Shown: positions 36,206 through 45,586, counted from the first letter of the stretch. The stretch is 64,000 bases of DNA from JACMLD01 sp039916305 (GCA_039916305.1 JBDSLR010000002.1:259252-323251); one strand, 5' to 3'. The notes: generated from the letters alone by a model not told the origin. A program made the numbers and translations.

Positions 36206-37537
36206 ATGGCTTCCAGGAAAAATTTTTTGCAACAATCTTCTTTACTGCTTGGGGCAGGGGCACTGGCTTCAGCGTTTGATAATAAAGCGTTCGCATACTT
36301 TAAAAACAGGGTAATGCCCAGCGACCAGCTCAATATTGGCGCCATTGGCATTAAAGGAATGGGATGGTCTAACGTAAAAGCCGCCTTAAAAGTACCCGGT
36401 GTAAACCTGGTGGCAGTTTGTGATGTTGACAAGAGTGTGATAGAGACCCGTTTGGGAGAATTGGGTAAAACCGGTGTAGATACCGCTAAGATAAAAACAT
36501 ATGATGATTACCGTAAGCTGCTGGCACAAAAAGATATTGATGCAGTAATTATTGGCACGCCCGATCACTGGCATGCACTGATTATGATTCACGCATGCGA
36601 AGCAGGTAAAGATGTGTATGTAGAAAAACCGGTGGGCAATTCAATTATAGAATGCCGCACTATGGTAGCAGCACAGCAGCGCTACAACAAAGTGGTGCAG
36701 GCCGGCCAGTGGCAGCGCAGTCAGCAGCATTTCAGGGATGCTGTTGATTTTGTACAAAGCGGGCAGCTGGGTAATATACGCACGGTAAAAGTTTGGTGTT
36801 ACCAGGGGTGGATGAAGCCCGGCCCGGTAGTGGCAGATTCTGCACCACCTCCGGGCGTTGATTTTAAACAATGGCTGGGCCCTGCGCCCATGCGATCATT
36901 TAACGCCAGCCGTTTCCATTTTAATTTTCGCTGGTTCTGGGATTATGCCGGTGGGTTAATGACCGACTGGGGCGTGCATTTGCTGGACTATGGTTTACTG
37001 GGTATGAAGTCGCCCATACCAAAATCAGTGGCTGCATTGGGTGGACGCTATGCATACCCGGATTTGTATGAAGAAACACCGGATACACTTACTACCCTCT
37101 ATGAGTTTGACGGCTTTAACCTGGTATGGGATTCTGCGATGGGTATTGACAATGGCTCTTACGGACGCGACCACGGCATTGCCTATATTGGCAATAACGG
37201 AACACTGATTGTAAACCGCGGTGGCTGGGAGGTTATTGAAGAAAAGCAAAGCAAAAATAAAATAAGCAAGCCGTTTGAAAAGCCTTCGGACAATGGGCTT
37301 GATAAGCATTGGGAAAATTTTGTAAGCGTGGTAAAATCGCGGAAAATGGACGATTTGCACTGTTCTATACAGGCGGGCGCACATGTGGCCACCGTAGCGC
37401 AGATGGGAAATATTGCCTTCCGCAGCGGTAAGAAACTGGTATGGGATGGTAGTAAAGAGCGCTTTACGGATGAATCGATTAACAAACAATATTTATTAAA
37501 AGAATACCACAACGGTTATAAGTTACCGGTAGTGTAA
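36206..37537 (+). CDS. Tat-exported Gfo/Idh/MocA oxidoreductase
   Basis: A Tat-like signal (S-R-K-N-F-L-Q-Q-S-S-L-L) precedes a Rossmann domain (LNIGAIGIKGMGWSNVKAAL, then VAVCDVD), the EKPVGNSI element with the conserved lysine, and a C-terminal Gfo-type alpha/beta domain with W-F-W-D-Y-A-G-G-L-M-T-D-W-G-V-H. The family uses a tightly bound NAD(P) to oxidise or reduce sugar carbons, and exported members recycle the cofactor like glucose-fructose oxidoreductase. It is the second gene of a four-gene run with a TIM barrel and two DUF1080 proteins. 443 aa is typical of the exported class. Confidence 0.92.
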   Translation: MASRKNFLQQSSLLLGAGALASAFDNKAFAYFKNRVMPSDQLNIGAIGIKGMGWSNVKAALKVPGVNLVAVCDVDKSVIETRLGELGKTGVDTAKIKTYDDYRKLLAQKDIDAVIIGTPDHWHALIMIHACEAGKDVYVEKPVGNSIIECRTMVAAQQRYNKVVQAGQWQRSQQHFRDAVDFVQSGQLGNIRTVKVWCYQGWMKPGPVVADSAPPPGVDFKQWLGPAPMRSFNASRFHFNFRWFWDYAGGLMTDWGVHLLDYGLLGMKSPIPKSVAALGGRYAYPDLYEETPDTLTTLYEFDGFNLVWDSAMGIDNGSYGRDHGIAYIGNNGTLIVNRGGWEVIEEKQSKNKISKPFEKPSDNGLDKHWENFVSVVKSRKMDDLHCSIQAGAHVATVAQMGNIAFRSGKKLVWDGSKERFTDESINKQYLLKEYHNGYKLPVV

Positions 37538-37574
37538 TGCTGCACATCAACAGCAAATTAATACAGCCCACTAT

Positions 37575-38348
37575 ATGAAAAATAGAATTATTCCCGTTTT
37601 TTTACTGGCCACTGTTATTTCTGTAAGCCTGATGGCCCAGCAAAAAGGTGATCCTAAAGCAACAGAATTTTATACCCCTGTTCCTAAAGTTGTAACGCCC
37701 GGCAATGCAAACGCAGATGCGCCCTCAGATGCGGTGGTTTTGTTTGATGGCAAAAACCTGGATCAATGGACCTCTGTTAATAAGCCCGGCGAACCTGCCA
37801 AATGGCCGGTGGCAGACGGCGTTTTCACCGTTGATAAAAGTACCGGCAATATACAAACGAAGAAGTCTTTTACGGATTACCAGCTGCACCTGGAGTGGCG
37901 CATCCCGGCCAATATAACCGGCACCGGCCAGGCACGCGGTAACAGCGGCGTATTCCTGGCATCAACCGGCCCTGGCGATGATGGATACGAGATACAGATA
38001 CTGGATTGCTTTAATAATACCACCTATACCAACGGTCAAACCGGCAGCGTCTATAAACAATCTGTCCCAATGGCCAATGCCTGCAAAAAACCGGGTGAAT
38101 GGCAGACCTATGATATTTTCTGGAATGCGCCCCATTTTAACACAGATGGTACCGTGCAAACGCCGGCTTATGTTACAGTCATTCACAATGGCGTTCTACT
38201 GCAAAACCATACGGTATTAAAAGGGCAGACTACCTATATCGGACAACCTTCTTATAAAGCACATGGTGCGGCACCTGTTAAATTACAATCGCACGGAGAT
38301 CCCAGTGAGCCCATCAGCTACCGTAATATCTGGATAAGGGATTTGTAG
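37575..38348 (+). CDS. DUF1080 (3-keto-disaccharide hydrolase family) protein 1
   Basis: A signal peptide ends near residue 21 (LMAQQ). The rest is one concanavalin-like DUF1080 domain: V-L-F-D-G-K-N-L-D-Q-W, the D-Y-Q-L-H-L-E-W-R strand, G-Q-A-R-G-N-S-G-V-F-L, G-Y-E-I-Q-I-L-D and late L-Q-S-H-G-D with S-Y-R-N-I-W-I. Members of PF06439 have been shown to cleave 3-keto-disaccharides. It is followed 69 bp later by a close paralogue with the same motif order, a tandem duplication. The upstream Gfo/Idh/MocA and TIM-barrel genes belong to the same strand run. Confidence 0.92.
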   Translation: MKNRIIPVFLLATVISVSLMAQQKGDPKATEFYTPVPKVVTPGNANADAPSDAVVLFDGKNLDQWTSVNKPGEPAKWPVADGVFTVDKSTGNIQTKKSFTDYQLHLEWRIPANITGTGQARGNSGVFLASTGPGDDGYEIQILDCFNNTTYTNGQTGSVYKQSVPMANACKKPGEWQTYDIFWNAPHFNTDGTVQTPAYVTVIHNGVLLQNHTVLKGQTTYIGQPSYKAHGAAPVKLQSHGDPSEPISYRNIWIRDL

Positions 38349-38417
38349 GTCGTGAGGCATCAGTCGTGAATCGGGACACAACCCCGTTTTTAAGAAATCA
38401 ATAAACCGTAATTTTCA

Positions 38418-39188
38418 ATGCATATGCGTAAAAATGTTTTCCTGCTTGCTGCTGTACTTACTACAGGGTTTTTTTGTTCTGCACAAACAAAGCCGGAAGA
38501 GACTGAATATTACAAACCCATTCCACCGGTAATAACGCCGGGTGTAAACTTTACCACAGCGCCATCGGATGCTATTATTTTGTTCGATGGAAAAAACCTG
38601 GATGAGTGGATTGCAGTGAAAGATTCAACGTCTGCCAGTAAATGGACGGTGGCAGATAATATTATTACGGTAAATAAGGCAAACGGTGATATACAAACGA
38701 GGAGAAGGTTTATGGATTTTCAGTTGCATGTTGAATACCGTATTCCTGAAAATATTACCGGTACCGGTCAGGCGCGGGGTAACAGCGGTATTTTTTTAGC
38801 AGCGCTTCCATGGGGTGCCGGCGGGTATGAATTGCAGGTGCTGGATAATTATAAAAACACCACATATGTAAACGGACAGGTGGGCAGTATGTACAAACAG
38901 GCGGTTCCACTGGCAAATGCAAGCCGCAAGCCCGGTGAATGGCAGACCTATGATGTAGTATGGACAGCCCCGCGCTTTAATGATCATGGTATTTTGCAAT
39001 CACCTGCAAGAGTAACCGTTTTTCACAATGGTGTACTTGTACAAAATAATACTACCCTGCTGGGCGATACCCCATATATTGGGCAGCCCTCGTACCGGGT
39101 GCATGGTGCATCACCCATCAAACTGCAATCGCATGGAGACAAAAGTGAGCCCATCAGTTACCGCAATATCTGGTTAAGGGAATTATAA
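38418..39188 (+). CDS. DUF1080 (3-keto-disaccharide hydrolase family) protein 2
   Basis: This is a paralogue of the preceding gene. It shares V/I-L-F-D-G-K-N-L-D, the F-Q-L-H-V-E-Y-R strand, GTGQARGNSG, G-Y-E-L-Q-V-L-D-N, KPGEWQTYDV and the ending SYRNIWLREL. It has its own signal peptide (to about residue 23, FCSAQ). The start at 38418 or the in-frame ATG at 38424 are both possible. Divergence is moderate, so the copies are old enough to have different substrate ranges. A terminator-like hairpin follows, ending the four-gene run. Confidence 0.92.
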   Translation: MHMRKNVFLLAAVLTTGFFCSAQTKPEETEYYKPIPPVITPGVNFTTAPSDAIILFDGKNLDEWIAVKDSTSASKWTVADNIITVNKANGDIQTRRRFMDFQLHVEYRIPENITGTGQARGNSGIFLAALPWGAGGYELQVLDNYKNTTYVNGQVGSMYKQAVPLANASRKPGEWQTYDVVWTAPRFNDHGILQSPARVTVFHNGVLVQNNTTLLGDTPYIGQPSYRVHGASPIKLQSHGDKSEPISYRNIWLREL

Positions 39189-39216
39189 ATGAGACTAACC
39201 TGGTGGTATACATAAA

Positions 39217-39243
39217 CATTGGCAGCTGTAATGGCTGCCATTG
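39217..39243 (+). terminator. Rho-independent terminator after DUF1080 pair
   Basis: CATTGGCAGC at 39217-39226 pairs with GCTGCCATTG at 39234-39243 with one mismatch and a seven-base loop. TTGTTT follows. It lies just after the last gene of the 35.3-39.2 kb run and before the TIR gene. Confidence 0.55.
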
Positions 39244-39358
39244 TTGTTTGCAGTAATTTGGTATTGATAAAAAAAGTAAATTTATTGAGGCAAAACAAGC
39301 TGCTTATTCTCACCCCTGTGCATTCCTGCCGCCTTATAATATTTTAAAAAGCACGTCT

Positions 39359-40912
39359 ATGGACACTGGTAACGAATTTAATGAGTGTATACGCGTTGTT
39401 GAGGAGTTGATGTTAAAAAGAACAATTGGCATTGCTGAGAAAACAGTGCTAACTGCCCTGCTTATGCAGCTGCGGCAGCTGCAATTCAAATGGTACAATG
39501 ATAATGATGATGCAGCAGCTGTGCCTGAATTGAAATCCATTTTGGAGCAAATATCCGAAGTGTGCAAGCTTATACCTCAGTCTGGAAAAGAGGCAGCGCA
39601 GATCAATTCGATACAGAGAAATTCACAAAAGGTCACTAACTATCCCTCGGCAGCTGTAGCTCCTCCACCCCAGAAAAAGAATAATACGGCCACCGGTTCT
39701 TTATGGAGCAAACTTAACCCCTTTAAAAAAAGTCGGGTTTTTGAGTTTAATGAAAAAGGGAAAGAGCCTGCCGCGTCGCCACCACTAAAGCATATGACCC
39801 GGGCCAAACCACCCGATTCAGGAATTTCTGGCGCAGCACCACCAGAAGAGACCCCGCAGGTATCACCGCCAGCAGCGCTCGTGCCTGCTGAGGAAGGCAG
39901 GATTTTATATGATATACCCGGCACCATGACGGTAAAGCAACAAACTAAATGCATTGTTCGGATTGGGGAGAACGAAACCATTGTACAGGCTGCTGGCAAG
40001 TTTAGCCCTGCAGCAGCAATAGAGGCCGTTCAGCTTTCTAATATAATGCGGGTAGATTTGATTGATATTGCGGATCTCCCAAAATTCAGCATTAAAGCAA
40101 TTTCTGAGGCAGAACAACTTTTTGATAAAGGCAGTTATACAGAATGGGTTTTTTATGTAACACCGCTGGAAGGCGGTGTATTCCCACTCGTATTAAAAGT
40201 ATCAATTATTAAAATAATTGATGGTAAGGAAAGAAGGAAAGACCTGATCTTTGAAAAGCCGGTGAGTATCGTTGCAGGGCCTGCAGCACCGGCCATGATC
40301 TATGGCGCCGCACTGCAGCCAGCCGGGCAACAAACAAGTAATACAATTCTCAAAAATCTTTCAGCAGAGCATGTGACAGAATTGGATCCGCCGAATGTTT
40401 TTATTTCTTATGCGCATAAAGACAAAACCTATTTTGATATTTTTCTTGCTAATTTGTCAAGCCAGTGCGACTGGCACATCTGGACAGACAAGAATATTGA
40501 AATAGGCAGCAATTGGTTTGAAAGTATACAGCAATCTATGCAGCAAAGTGATTGTGCTGTGCTGTTGATCAGCTCAGACTTTATCAGCTCTGCATTTATA
40601 AAAGAGCACGAGTTCACGAAATTCAATGAATTGCTTACAACCAGGCCGGGCTTTGTTTTCCTGCCAGTTTTTCTGCGCGATTGTGATTTTACCCGCTGGC
40701 AGGAACTTTCGAAACTACAGCTGTTTGTTGCTAACGGAGATGAATATGGTATTGCGGATAAAAAAGGCCAGCTGGTGCCATTTGCAAAACTTTGCCGCTT
40801 CGATAACAATGCACAGCTGATACCGAATGATAATATTGATACCTATTTTAAGAACCTGGTGCTAAAAGCCAAAACAGCATTGATAGTAAGGAAAAAAGGA
40901 ATGCCGGCGTAA
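39359..40912 (+). CDS. TIR-domain protein with death-like N-terminus and beta-sandwich
   Basis: The C-terminus (about 343-500) is a TIR domain: VFISYAHKDKTYFD, an I-W-T-D segment, I-G-S-N-W, the strand A-V-L-L-I-S-S-D-F and F-I-K-E-H-E418-F with the probable NADase glutamate. Residues 1-75 are helical and resemble the small effector-associated (death-like) domains seen in bacterial TIR and caspase proteins. A Pro-rich linker (about 95-175) leads to a beta-rich domain (180-310) with LYDIPGTMTVKQQTKC and W-V-F-Y-V-T-P-L-E-G-G-V-F-P-L motifs. It stands alone after a terminator. The N-terminal domain may recruit it to a partner elsewhere; no matching partner is visible in this window. Confidence 0.85.
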   Translation: MDTGNEFNECIRVVEELMLKRTIGIAEKTVLTALLMQLRQLQFKWYNDNDDAAAVPELKSILEQISEVCKLIPQSGKEAAQINSIQRNSQKVTNYPSAAVAPPPQKKNNTATGSLWSKLNPFKKSRVFEFNEKGKEPAASPPLKHMTRAKPPDSGISGAAPPEETPQVSPPAALVPAEEGRILYDIPGTMTVKQQTKCIVRIGENETIVQAAGKFSPAAAIEAVQLSNIMRVDLIDIADLPKFSIKAISEAEQLFDKGSYTEWVFYVTPLEGGVFPLVLKVSIIKIIDGKERRKDLIFEKPVSIVAGPAAPAMIYGAALQPAGQQTSNTILKNLSAEHVTELDPPNVFISYAHKDKTYFDIFLANLSSQCDWHIWTDKNIEIGSNWFESIQQSMQQSDCAVLLISSDFISSAFIKEHEFTKFNELLTTRPGFVFLPVFLRDCDFTRWQELSKLQLFVANGDEYGIADKKGQLVPFAKLCRFDNNAQLIPNDNIDTYFKNLVLKAKTALIVRKKGMPA

Positions 40913-41068
40913 GCCGCGGAATGAAAGAGAAAGTTGTATTTTCAGTACCGGTGTTGAGATTTTGTACTTACATGTTCACAACAATAACTTCAGGCAATCT
41001 CTTTCTAAACAGTTCATGGAAACGCAACACCTTAGCGTATTAATGCAAACCTTCTCAATAATTTGTGC

Positions 41069-42055
41069 ATGAGAGCCTTTTCATATTTTTTCTATGCTGC
41101 GCTTCTGCTCTTTCCCGGCTGTAAAAATGAGCCCACAACTCAGGCGAATGCAAGCGATACGGTGGTTATGCAAACCGCTGTTTCAAATATGAGTGCTGCG
41201 CCAAAGCTGGTTAAAAAATTTTTGTTTGATGCCAGCAAGGCAGAAACGGCCGGCAATGCAGACTGGATTATAGATGCAGATAATAAAAAGGTACAGCAAT
41301 TGCCTACCCCGGCGCAATCCGGTATTAAAACAAATACGCCGGAAAATTTTTGGCTTGGCGGTATTTCCAGTTGGGGCATTGCATTGGTTAAACTGGGGTA
41401 TACCGTAAGCAGCTTGCCAGCGGGCATTGCCATCAGCTATGGCAACGCGGCAAACCCGCAGGATCTGTCGCAATACGATGTTTTTATTGTAGATGAACCT
41501 AACGTACGGTTTAGTACAACCGAAAAAAAGGCCATTCTTGATTTTGTAAAAAATGGTGGCGGCCTTTGCATGATTAGTGACCATACGCAGTCTGATCGCA
41601 ACAATGATGGTTGGGACTCGCCCGCTATCTGGAACGATTTAATGAGTACAGGCGGCCTGGTAAATAATCCTTTCGGGTTTAAATTTGACCTTACCAATAT
41701 TGTACAGCTAAGTAATAATGTATTAAGCGGGCATGCTGGCAATGTCATCCTCCACGGTAGCCAGGGCAATGTAGCCCAGCTTGATTTTCATAATGGCGCC
41801 ACCCTTACATTAACGCCTGCGGCCAACGCCGCAGTGCAGGGATTGGTTTGGAAAAAAAGCGCAGTACAGGATAACCGTAACCTTTTGTGTGTTTCTTCTG
41901 TATATGGTAAGGGGCGGGTCTTTGCCGTTGCGGACAGCTCTCCCATGGACGATGGCACCGGCGCTGCCGGTGACCGGTTATTCAATGGGTGGACAACGTA
42001 CAGCCATATTCCACTTTTTATGAATGCTTCTTTATGGCTGGCCAAACTTCAGTAA
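41069..42055 (+). CDS. Lipoprotein with class I glutamine-amidotransferase-like fold
   Basis: Starting at the ATG at 41069 there is a lipoprotein signal ending in L-F-P-G-C at about residue 18. The mature protein has DVFIVDEPNVRFSTTEKKAILDFVKNGG-like alternation around a V-K-N-G-G-G-L-C-M-I-S-D-H strand, and later V-Y-G-K-G-R-V-F-A-V-A-D-S-S. That pattern is typical of the ThuA/DUF4350 group with a GATase1-like fold but without an obvious catalytic triad. Function unknown. It may bind sugars or act as a partner of glycan enzymes. It stands alone; the next 487 bp hold no gene. Confidence 0.65.
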   Translation: MRAFSYFFYAALLLFPGCKNEPTTQANASDTVVMQTAVSNMSAAPKLVKKFLFDASKAETAGNADWIIDADNKKVQQLPTPAQSGIKTNTPENFWLGGISSWGIALVKLGYTVSSLPAGIAISYGNAANPQDLSQYDVFIVDEPNVRFSTTEKKAILDFVKNGGGLCMISDHTQSDRNNDGWDSPAIWNDLMSTGGLVNNPFGFKFDLTNIVQLSNNVLSGHAGNVILHGSQGNVAQLDFHNGATLTLTPAANAAVQGLVWKKSAVQDNRNLLCVSSVYGKGRVFAVADSSPMDDGTGAAGDRLFNGWTTYSHIPLFMNASLWLAKLQ

Positions 42056-42542
42056 TTATATTCTGCATTCAATGCTGTTGCAAAATTACAAAGGCAGGTG
42101 AATTCAGGACTGTCTTGAATAGCTTGTACCATCAGTATGGTTTTATATAATAGCAGGGCTTCCATTTAACGTTTAGGTATGTTGTCAATAATAATAATGG
42201 CAGACAATATGTGATAATGTGAATAACTTAAAAAAACTATCCAAAAAATTTGGTTTTCAAGCGCCACACATAAAATTTAACCATATTTATCCACATTTTT
42301 GCAAATGTTATTTTACTAGTAAGTCCTTACAAAATAGCCGATTTTAACATTTGTTGGTGACTTTGTTCTACATTATCGGGAGATCCCCGGAATATTTTAC
42401 TCATTCAAAAAGAAATTATCTTCTACAGGGACATTCTATTTTTTTCTCTAAAAACTTTCTTTTCCACCAAAATAAAAATTGGCCGGAAAATTGAATAACT
42501 GGCATTAACGGACAATCTTTTCTGAATTTTAAAATCAAAACA
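42056..42542. other. Gene-free AT-rich spacer before OmpA-like lipoprotein
   Basis: This 487-bp stretch is strongly AT-rich and contains no supported gene or RNA. It probably carries the promoter of the downstream envelope lipoprotein. Several TTTG words are present (for example 42350), but no matching second box at the correct distance could be fixed. Confidence 0.5.
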
Positions 42543-43562
42543 ATGAAAACAACATCAATGCGAATCGCAGGCGTAGTACTTTCTGCCGGCATATTAATGA
42601 CAAGCTGTGTATCTTCAAAAAAATATAAAGCATCACAAGCCGAAGTTGCAAAACTTCATGCAGACAGTTTAGCACTTGCGCAGGAGAAAAGTACACTCCA
42701 GCAGAATCTTTCCACTGCTGAACAAAAAGGAACTGAATTACAAAAATCTGTTGAGTCTGCTACCACTACTAATGCAGGCTTACAAAAAAATGTAGCGTAT
42801 TATTCTGATTATGCTGGTAAACAAACTGCTACTACTACACAATTAAAAGATGAATTAACGACGACTCTCGCTGCTTCTGGTATTACAGACCAGGACATCA
42901 TGCAGAAAGATGGTAAGATCTATATCAATGTAGGGGAGAAGAGTTTGTTTAAAGGAAACAGTGCTGTATTAAGCACAAAAGGTAAAGAAATGGTTAACAA
43001 CCTTGGTATGTTTGTAAAGAGCAAAGAGGCTGTTGATGTAAGCATTGCAGATTTGCAAATGGCTAACAGCAGTGATGGTACTGCTGAAGGCGGTTCAGCT
43101 GAAACAACTGAGAAAACAGCTGCTGATATGAATTCAGGCAATTCAAATAAATCTGGCAGTGTAGCTACTACTGCAACAAATAACAACGCTGACTATGGCA
43201 CTACCGGTACAGCTGTAAGGAAGAAAAAATATGTTGCACCGCATCATACAAATAAAGTACAGGCCGGCAGTGGAGAGTCTAAAGCAGTTGCATATTCTTC
43301 AGCTAAGCGCAATAAGTATTCAAAAGAAAGAAGTAACAGGATGGCTGCACGTGCAATAGCATGGAAACGCCAGAATGTAATAGCCGATGCTTTATTACAA
43401 AATGGTATTCCTAAAGTGAAATTAGTTTCCCAGTTACCAGGTACTAACCAGGTTGCCAATTCACCAAAAGGCGTACAGGTTGTACTGGTGCACGATATGG
43501 ATAATTTCTACAAGCACATGAGTGAAGCTCCAGCTGGGCAGCCAGTGAGCAAAAATCCATAA
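42543..43562 (+). CDS. Lipoprotein with coiled coil and split OmpA-like domain
   Basis: A lipobox (L-M-T-S-C22) is followed by a coiled coil of about 80 residues (VAKLHADSLALAQEKSTLQQ onward). Then the first half of an OmpA-like domain appears (KIYINVGEKSLFKGNSAVLS, GKEMVNNLGMFV). At the point where the peptidoglycan-binding loop should follow VDVSI, a low-complexity Ser/Thr/Asn-rich stretch of about 100 residues is inserted. The fold then resumes with RNKYSKERSNRMAARA, RQNVIADALLQNGI and K-V-K-L-V. The canonical T-D-x-x-G-x-x-x-x-N segment is absent, so classical peptidoglycan binding is doubtful. It is a monocistronic unit ending at a strong terminator, and base use is more AT-rich than its neighbours. 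Confidence 0.75.
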   Translation: MKTTSMRIAGVVLSAGILMTSCVSSKKYKASQAEVAKLHADSLALAQEKSTLQQNLSTAEQKGTELQKSVESATTTNAGLQKNVAYYSDYAGKQTATTTQLKDELTTTLAASGITDQDIMQKDGKIYINVGEKSLFKGNSAVLSTKGKEMVNNLGMFVKSKEAVDVSIADLQMANSSDGTAEGGSAETTEKTAADMNSGNSNKSGSVATTATNNNADYGTTGTAVRKKKYVAPHHTNKVQAGSGESKAVAYSSAKRNKYSKERSNRMAARAIAWKRQNVIADALLQNGIPKVKLVSQLPGTNQVANSPKGVQVVLVHDMDNFYKHMSEAPAGQPVSKNP

Positions 43563-43583
43563 GATTTAAAATAAGTTTTTAAT

Positions 43584-43617
43584 AAAAGGGCAGCGCTGCA
43601 TATAGCGCTGCCCTTTT
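43584..43617. terminator. Strong bidirectional intrinsic terminator
   Basis: A perfect 14-base inverted repeat, AAAAGGGCAGCGCT and AGCGCTGCCCTTTT, with a six-base loop lies between the OmpA-like lipoprotein gene and the convergent TIM-barrel gene. The A/T flanks would make it work in both directions. Confidence 0.9.
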
Positions 43618-43664
43618 TATTTTTGCGCACCGGTGTGTCTCCACTCTTATTCGGGAAATGGTAG

Positions 43665-44591
43665 TTATACCAGGTTGACTACAGCCTTCATCTTTGCCAA
43701 CCCGGTTTTAGCCACCAGCAGAGGATCCTGATCCCAATACGTTTTATTAAAAAGTTCAAGGGAAAGGGTTTTTGTACCGCCCATTGTTTTTAATGTGTGC
43801 AGTATTTGTTTCAATGGGGCAGCACCATCTCCCGGATATACGCGGTCAGCATCTGTTTGTTCACCTGCTGCTTTATCAGCCGGGTAATCATTCATGTGAA
43901 TGATATCAATGACTCTTCCGTTTACCAGGTTCAGGCAATCAAACCCGGACCCACCGCGGAACATATGGTAAACGTCGGGCAGTATGCGCGCATCGGGATC
44001 ATTTGCGGCAGCAGCAATGGCCAGGGCCTGGCTAAAATTATATACGGTGCCGGAAGCACCCCAGAACTCCAGCAAGGGCATCACTCCATATTTTTTACCC
44101 AACACGATAGTCTCACGGTAACGGTCACCGGCTTTTTTAAAATCGATCGGTTGATCTTTAGAAACACCTGCAGGCGGTGCAGCAATACGGCGGCAACCAA
44201 GTTCCGCCATCATTTTCATTTCTTTTTCAAGTGTGGCTATTCCGGCGGATCGCCTGGCATCATCGTCCACCATCCATTCTGTAAAACTGATGGCATTTTC
44301 TACCCGCAGATTGTTGGCCCGCAGCAGCTGATTAAGCGATGCGATGGTATTGCCCTGCTGCAGGTAGGCTTCAATATCTCTTACCCATAATTCCATACCA
44401 TCATAACCCGCTGTTGCAGCTATTTCAATCATTTTAAGTAAGCCTGGCTTTTGCCCGCTGATAGTACTGGTGTTAAGGCAAAAACGAAAAGGTCCGATAG
44501 GTTTGGCAATAGCTGCTGAAACTATATCGGGTAATAACGCAGCAATGCCGGCTGCACCGGAAAGTGTAAGAAGGTGGCGTCTGGTTAGCAT
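43665..44591 (-). CDS. Tat-exported TIM-barrel sugar isomerase/epimerase-like protein 2
   Basis: From the ATG at 44591 the N-terminus TRRHLLTLSGAAGIAALLP is a twin-arginine signal. The barrel shows F-C-L-N-T-S-T-I-S, Y-D-G-M-E-L-W, the E-F-W-G strand, L-P-D-V-Y-H-M, and I-H-M-N-D-Y-P, which contain the metal-binding Glu, Asp and His of the xylose-isomerase-like family. It is 308 aa. It is convergent with the OmpA-like gene and divergent from the SIR2-like gene, so it stands alone here. A role in oxidised sugar breakdown is suggested by the wider neighbourhood only. Confidence 0.88.
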   Translation of the reverse strand: MLTRRHLLTLSGAAGIAALLPDIVSAAIAKPIGPFRFCLNTSTISGQKPGLLKMIEIAATAGYDGMELWVRDIEAYLQQGNTIASLNQLLRANNLRVENAISFTEWMVDDDARRSAGIATLEKEMKMMAELGCRRIAAPPAGVSKDQPIDFKKAGDRYRETIVLGKKYGVMPLLEFWGASGTVYNFSQALAIAAAANDPDARILPDVYHMFRGGSGFDCLNLVNGRVIDIIHMNDYPADKAAGEQTDADRVYPGDGAAPLKQILHTLKTMGGTKTLSLELFNKTYWDQDPLLVAKTGLAKMKAVVNLV

Positions 44592-44659
44592 GAGGGAGTT
44601 TATATCAGCAAGTTTATGAAATATTACGGACAAGCCTTATTTTTAAATAAAGATTTGCT

Positions 44660-45586
44660 ATGGCCGAAACAGTATTATTTGTGGGCAATGGCATCAACAG
44701 TATCGATAGCAATAACAGCTGGGAATCACTACTGCGACTGCTGCACAGAGACTATTATGATGAAGCGGTTTCGTTTGATGAATTGAAACAAAAGCCGTTC
44801 CCCCTGGTATATGAGCAGATTGTTTTGTGGCAACTGAAAAAACACAGGAATTACAGAATTGAAAACATCTTAAAAAAGATAATTGCAGCAGAAGCAGGAA
44901 AGATAGCCACTAACCCGGTGCATGCAGCAATAGCAGCTGCAAAAGGAGCGCATATTATTACCGCTAACTATGAATTTAACCTGATGACGGACGCAGGCGC
45001 CCGGGTAAAAAACGAAGGCTGTGTAAAAGAGCTCGTCTATTCTGTTTTCAGGCATTTTAAAGCCGGCGGCAAAACATATTGGCACTTGCATGGAGATGCG
45101 AAGCATACAAATAGTATTAACCTTGGTTATGAACATTACTGCGGGCAATTGCAGCGCATGCGCGAATACACTACCGGCGCTTACAGCCGGGGTAGCAAAA
45201 CGCTCGCAAACAAATTTAAGCTGCCATTGGTAAACCGTTCTTATCTTAACAGCAGGCATTTCTACTCCTGGATTGATTTATTTTTTACCGATAATATTAT
45301 TATTAAGATACTGGGTTTCCGGTTAGAGATGGAAGAGCTGGATATCTGGTGGCTGCTGACTTACCGCGCCAAAATTATGTATGGCGCAAAAAGGGGATTG
45401 CATATACCTGTTAATAATAAGATCCAGTATTTTATACCCAAACAGTATACGGCAGATAAAAAAGGCGCGATAGATAGCGCTTACAAAACAAAAAAGCATT
45501 TGCTGCAAGCGATGGATGTAGAAGTGATAGAAATTGACCGGCCGCACTCAGGAGCCTATTACACCGCAGTTTTGGGATGGAAGTAG
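44660..45586 (+). CDS. SIR2-like domain protein, probable defence NADase
   Basis: The N-terminal F-V-G-N-G-I-N-S motif, I99-I-T-A-N103-Y-E and H142-L-H144-G-D match the NAD-binding loop, the conserved Asn of the TNYD motif, and the H-G catalytic element of SIR2-family proteins of the SIR2_2 type. The late I-I-K-I-L-G-F-R-L-E-M-E-E-L-D segment is also typical. Such proteins in bacteria are mainly NAD-depleting immune effectors, not deacetylases, and the zinc-finger cysteines of classical sirtuins are absent. The next gene, a PD-(D/E)XK-like protein, begins 101 bp downstream and may be a partner. At 308 aa it is a stand-alone domain. Confidence 0.8.
   Translation: MAETVLFVGNGINSIDSNNSWESLLRLLHRDYYDEAVSFDELKQKPFPLVYEQIVLWQLKKHRNYRIENILKKIIAAEAGKIATNPVHAAIAAAKGAHIITANYEFNLMTDAGARVKNEGCVKELVYSVFRHFKAGGKTYWHLHGDAKHTNSINLGYEHYCGQLQRMREYTTGAYSRGSKTLANKFKLPLVNRSYLNSRHFYSWIDLFFTDNIIIKILGFRLEMEELDIWWLLTYRAKIMYGAKRGLHIPVNNKIQYFIPKQYTADKKGAIDSAYKTKKHLLQAMDVEVIEIDRPHSGAYYTAVLGWK

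Noticed and set aside
43797..44390. 197-codon open frame on the plus strand
   Set aside because: Antisense to the Tat-signal TIM-barrel gene and without recognisable motifs.
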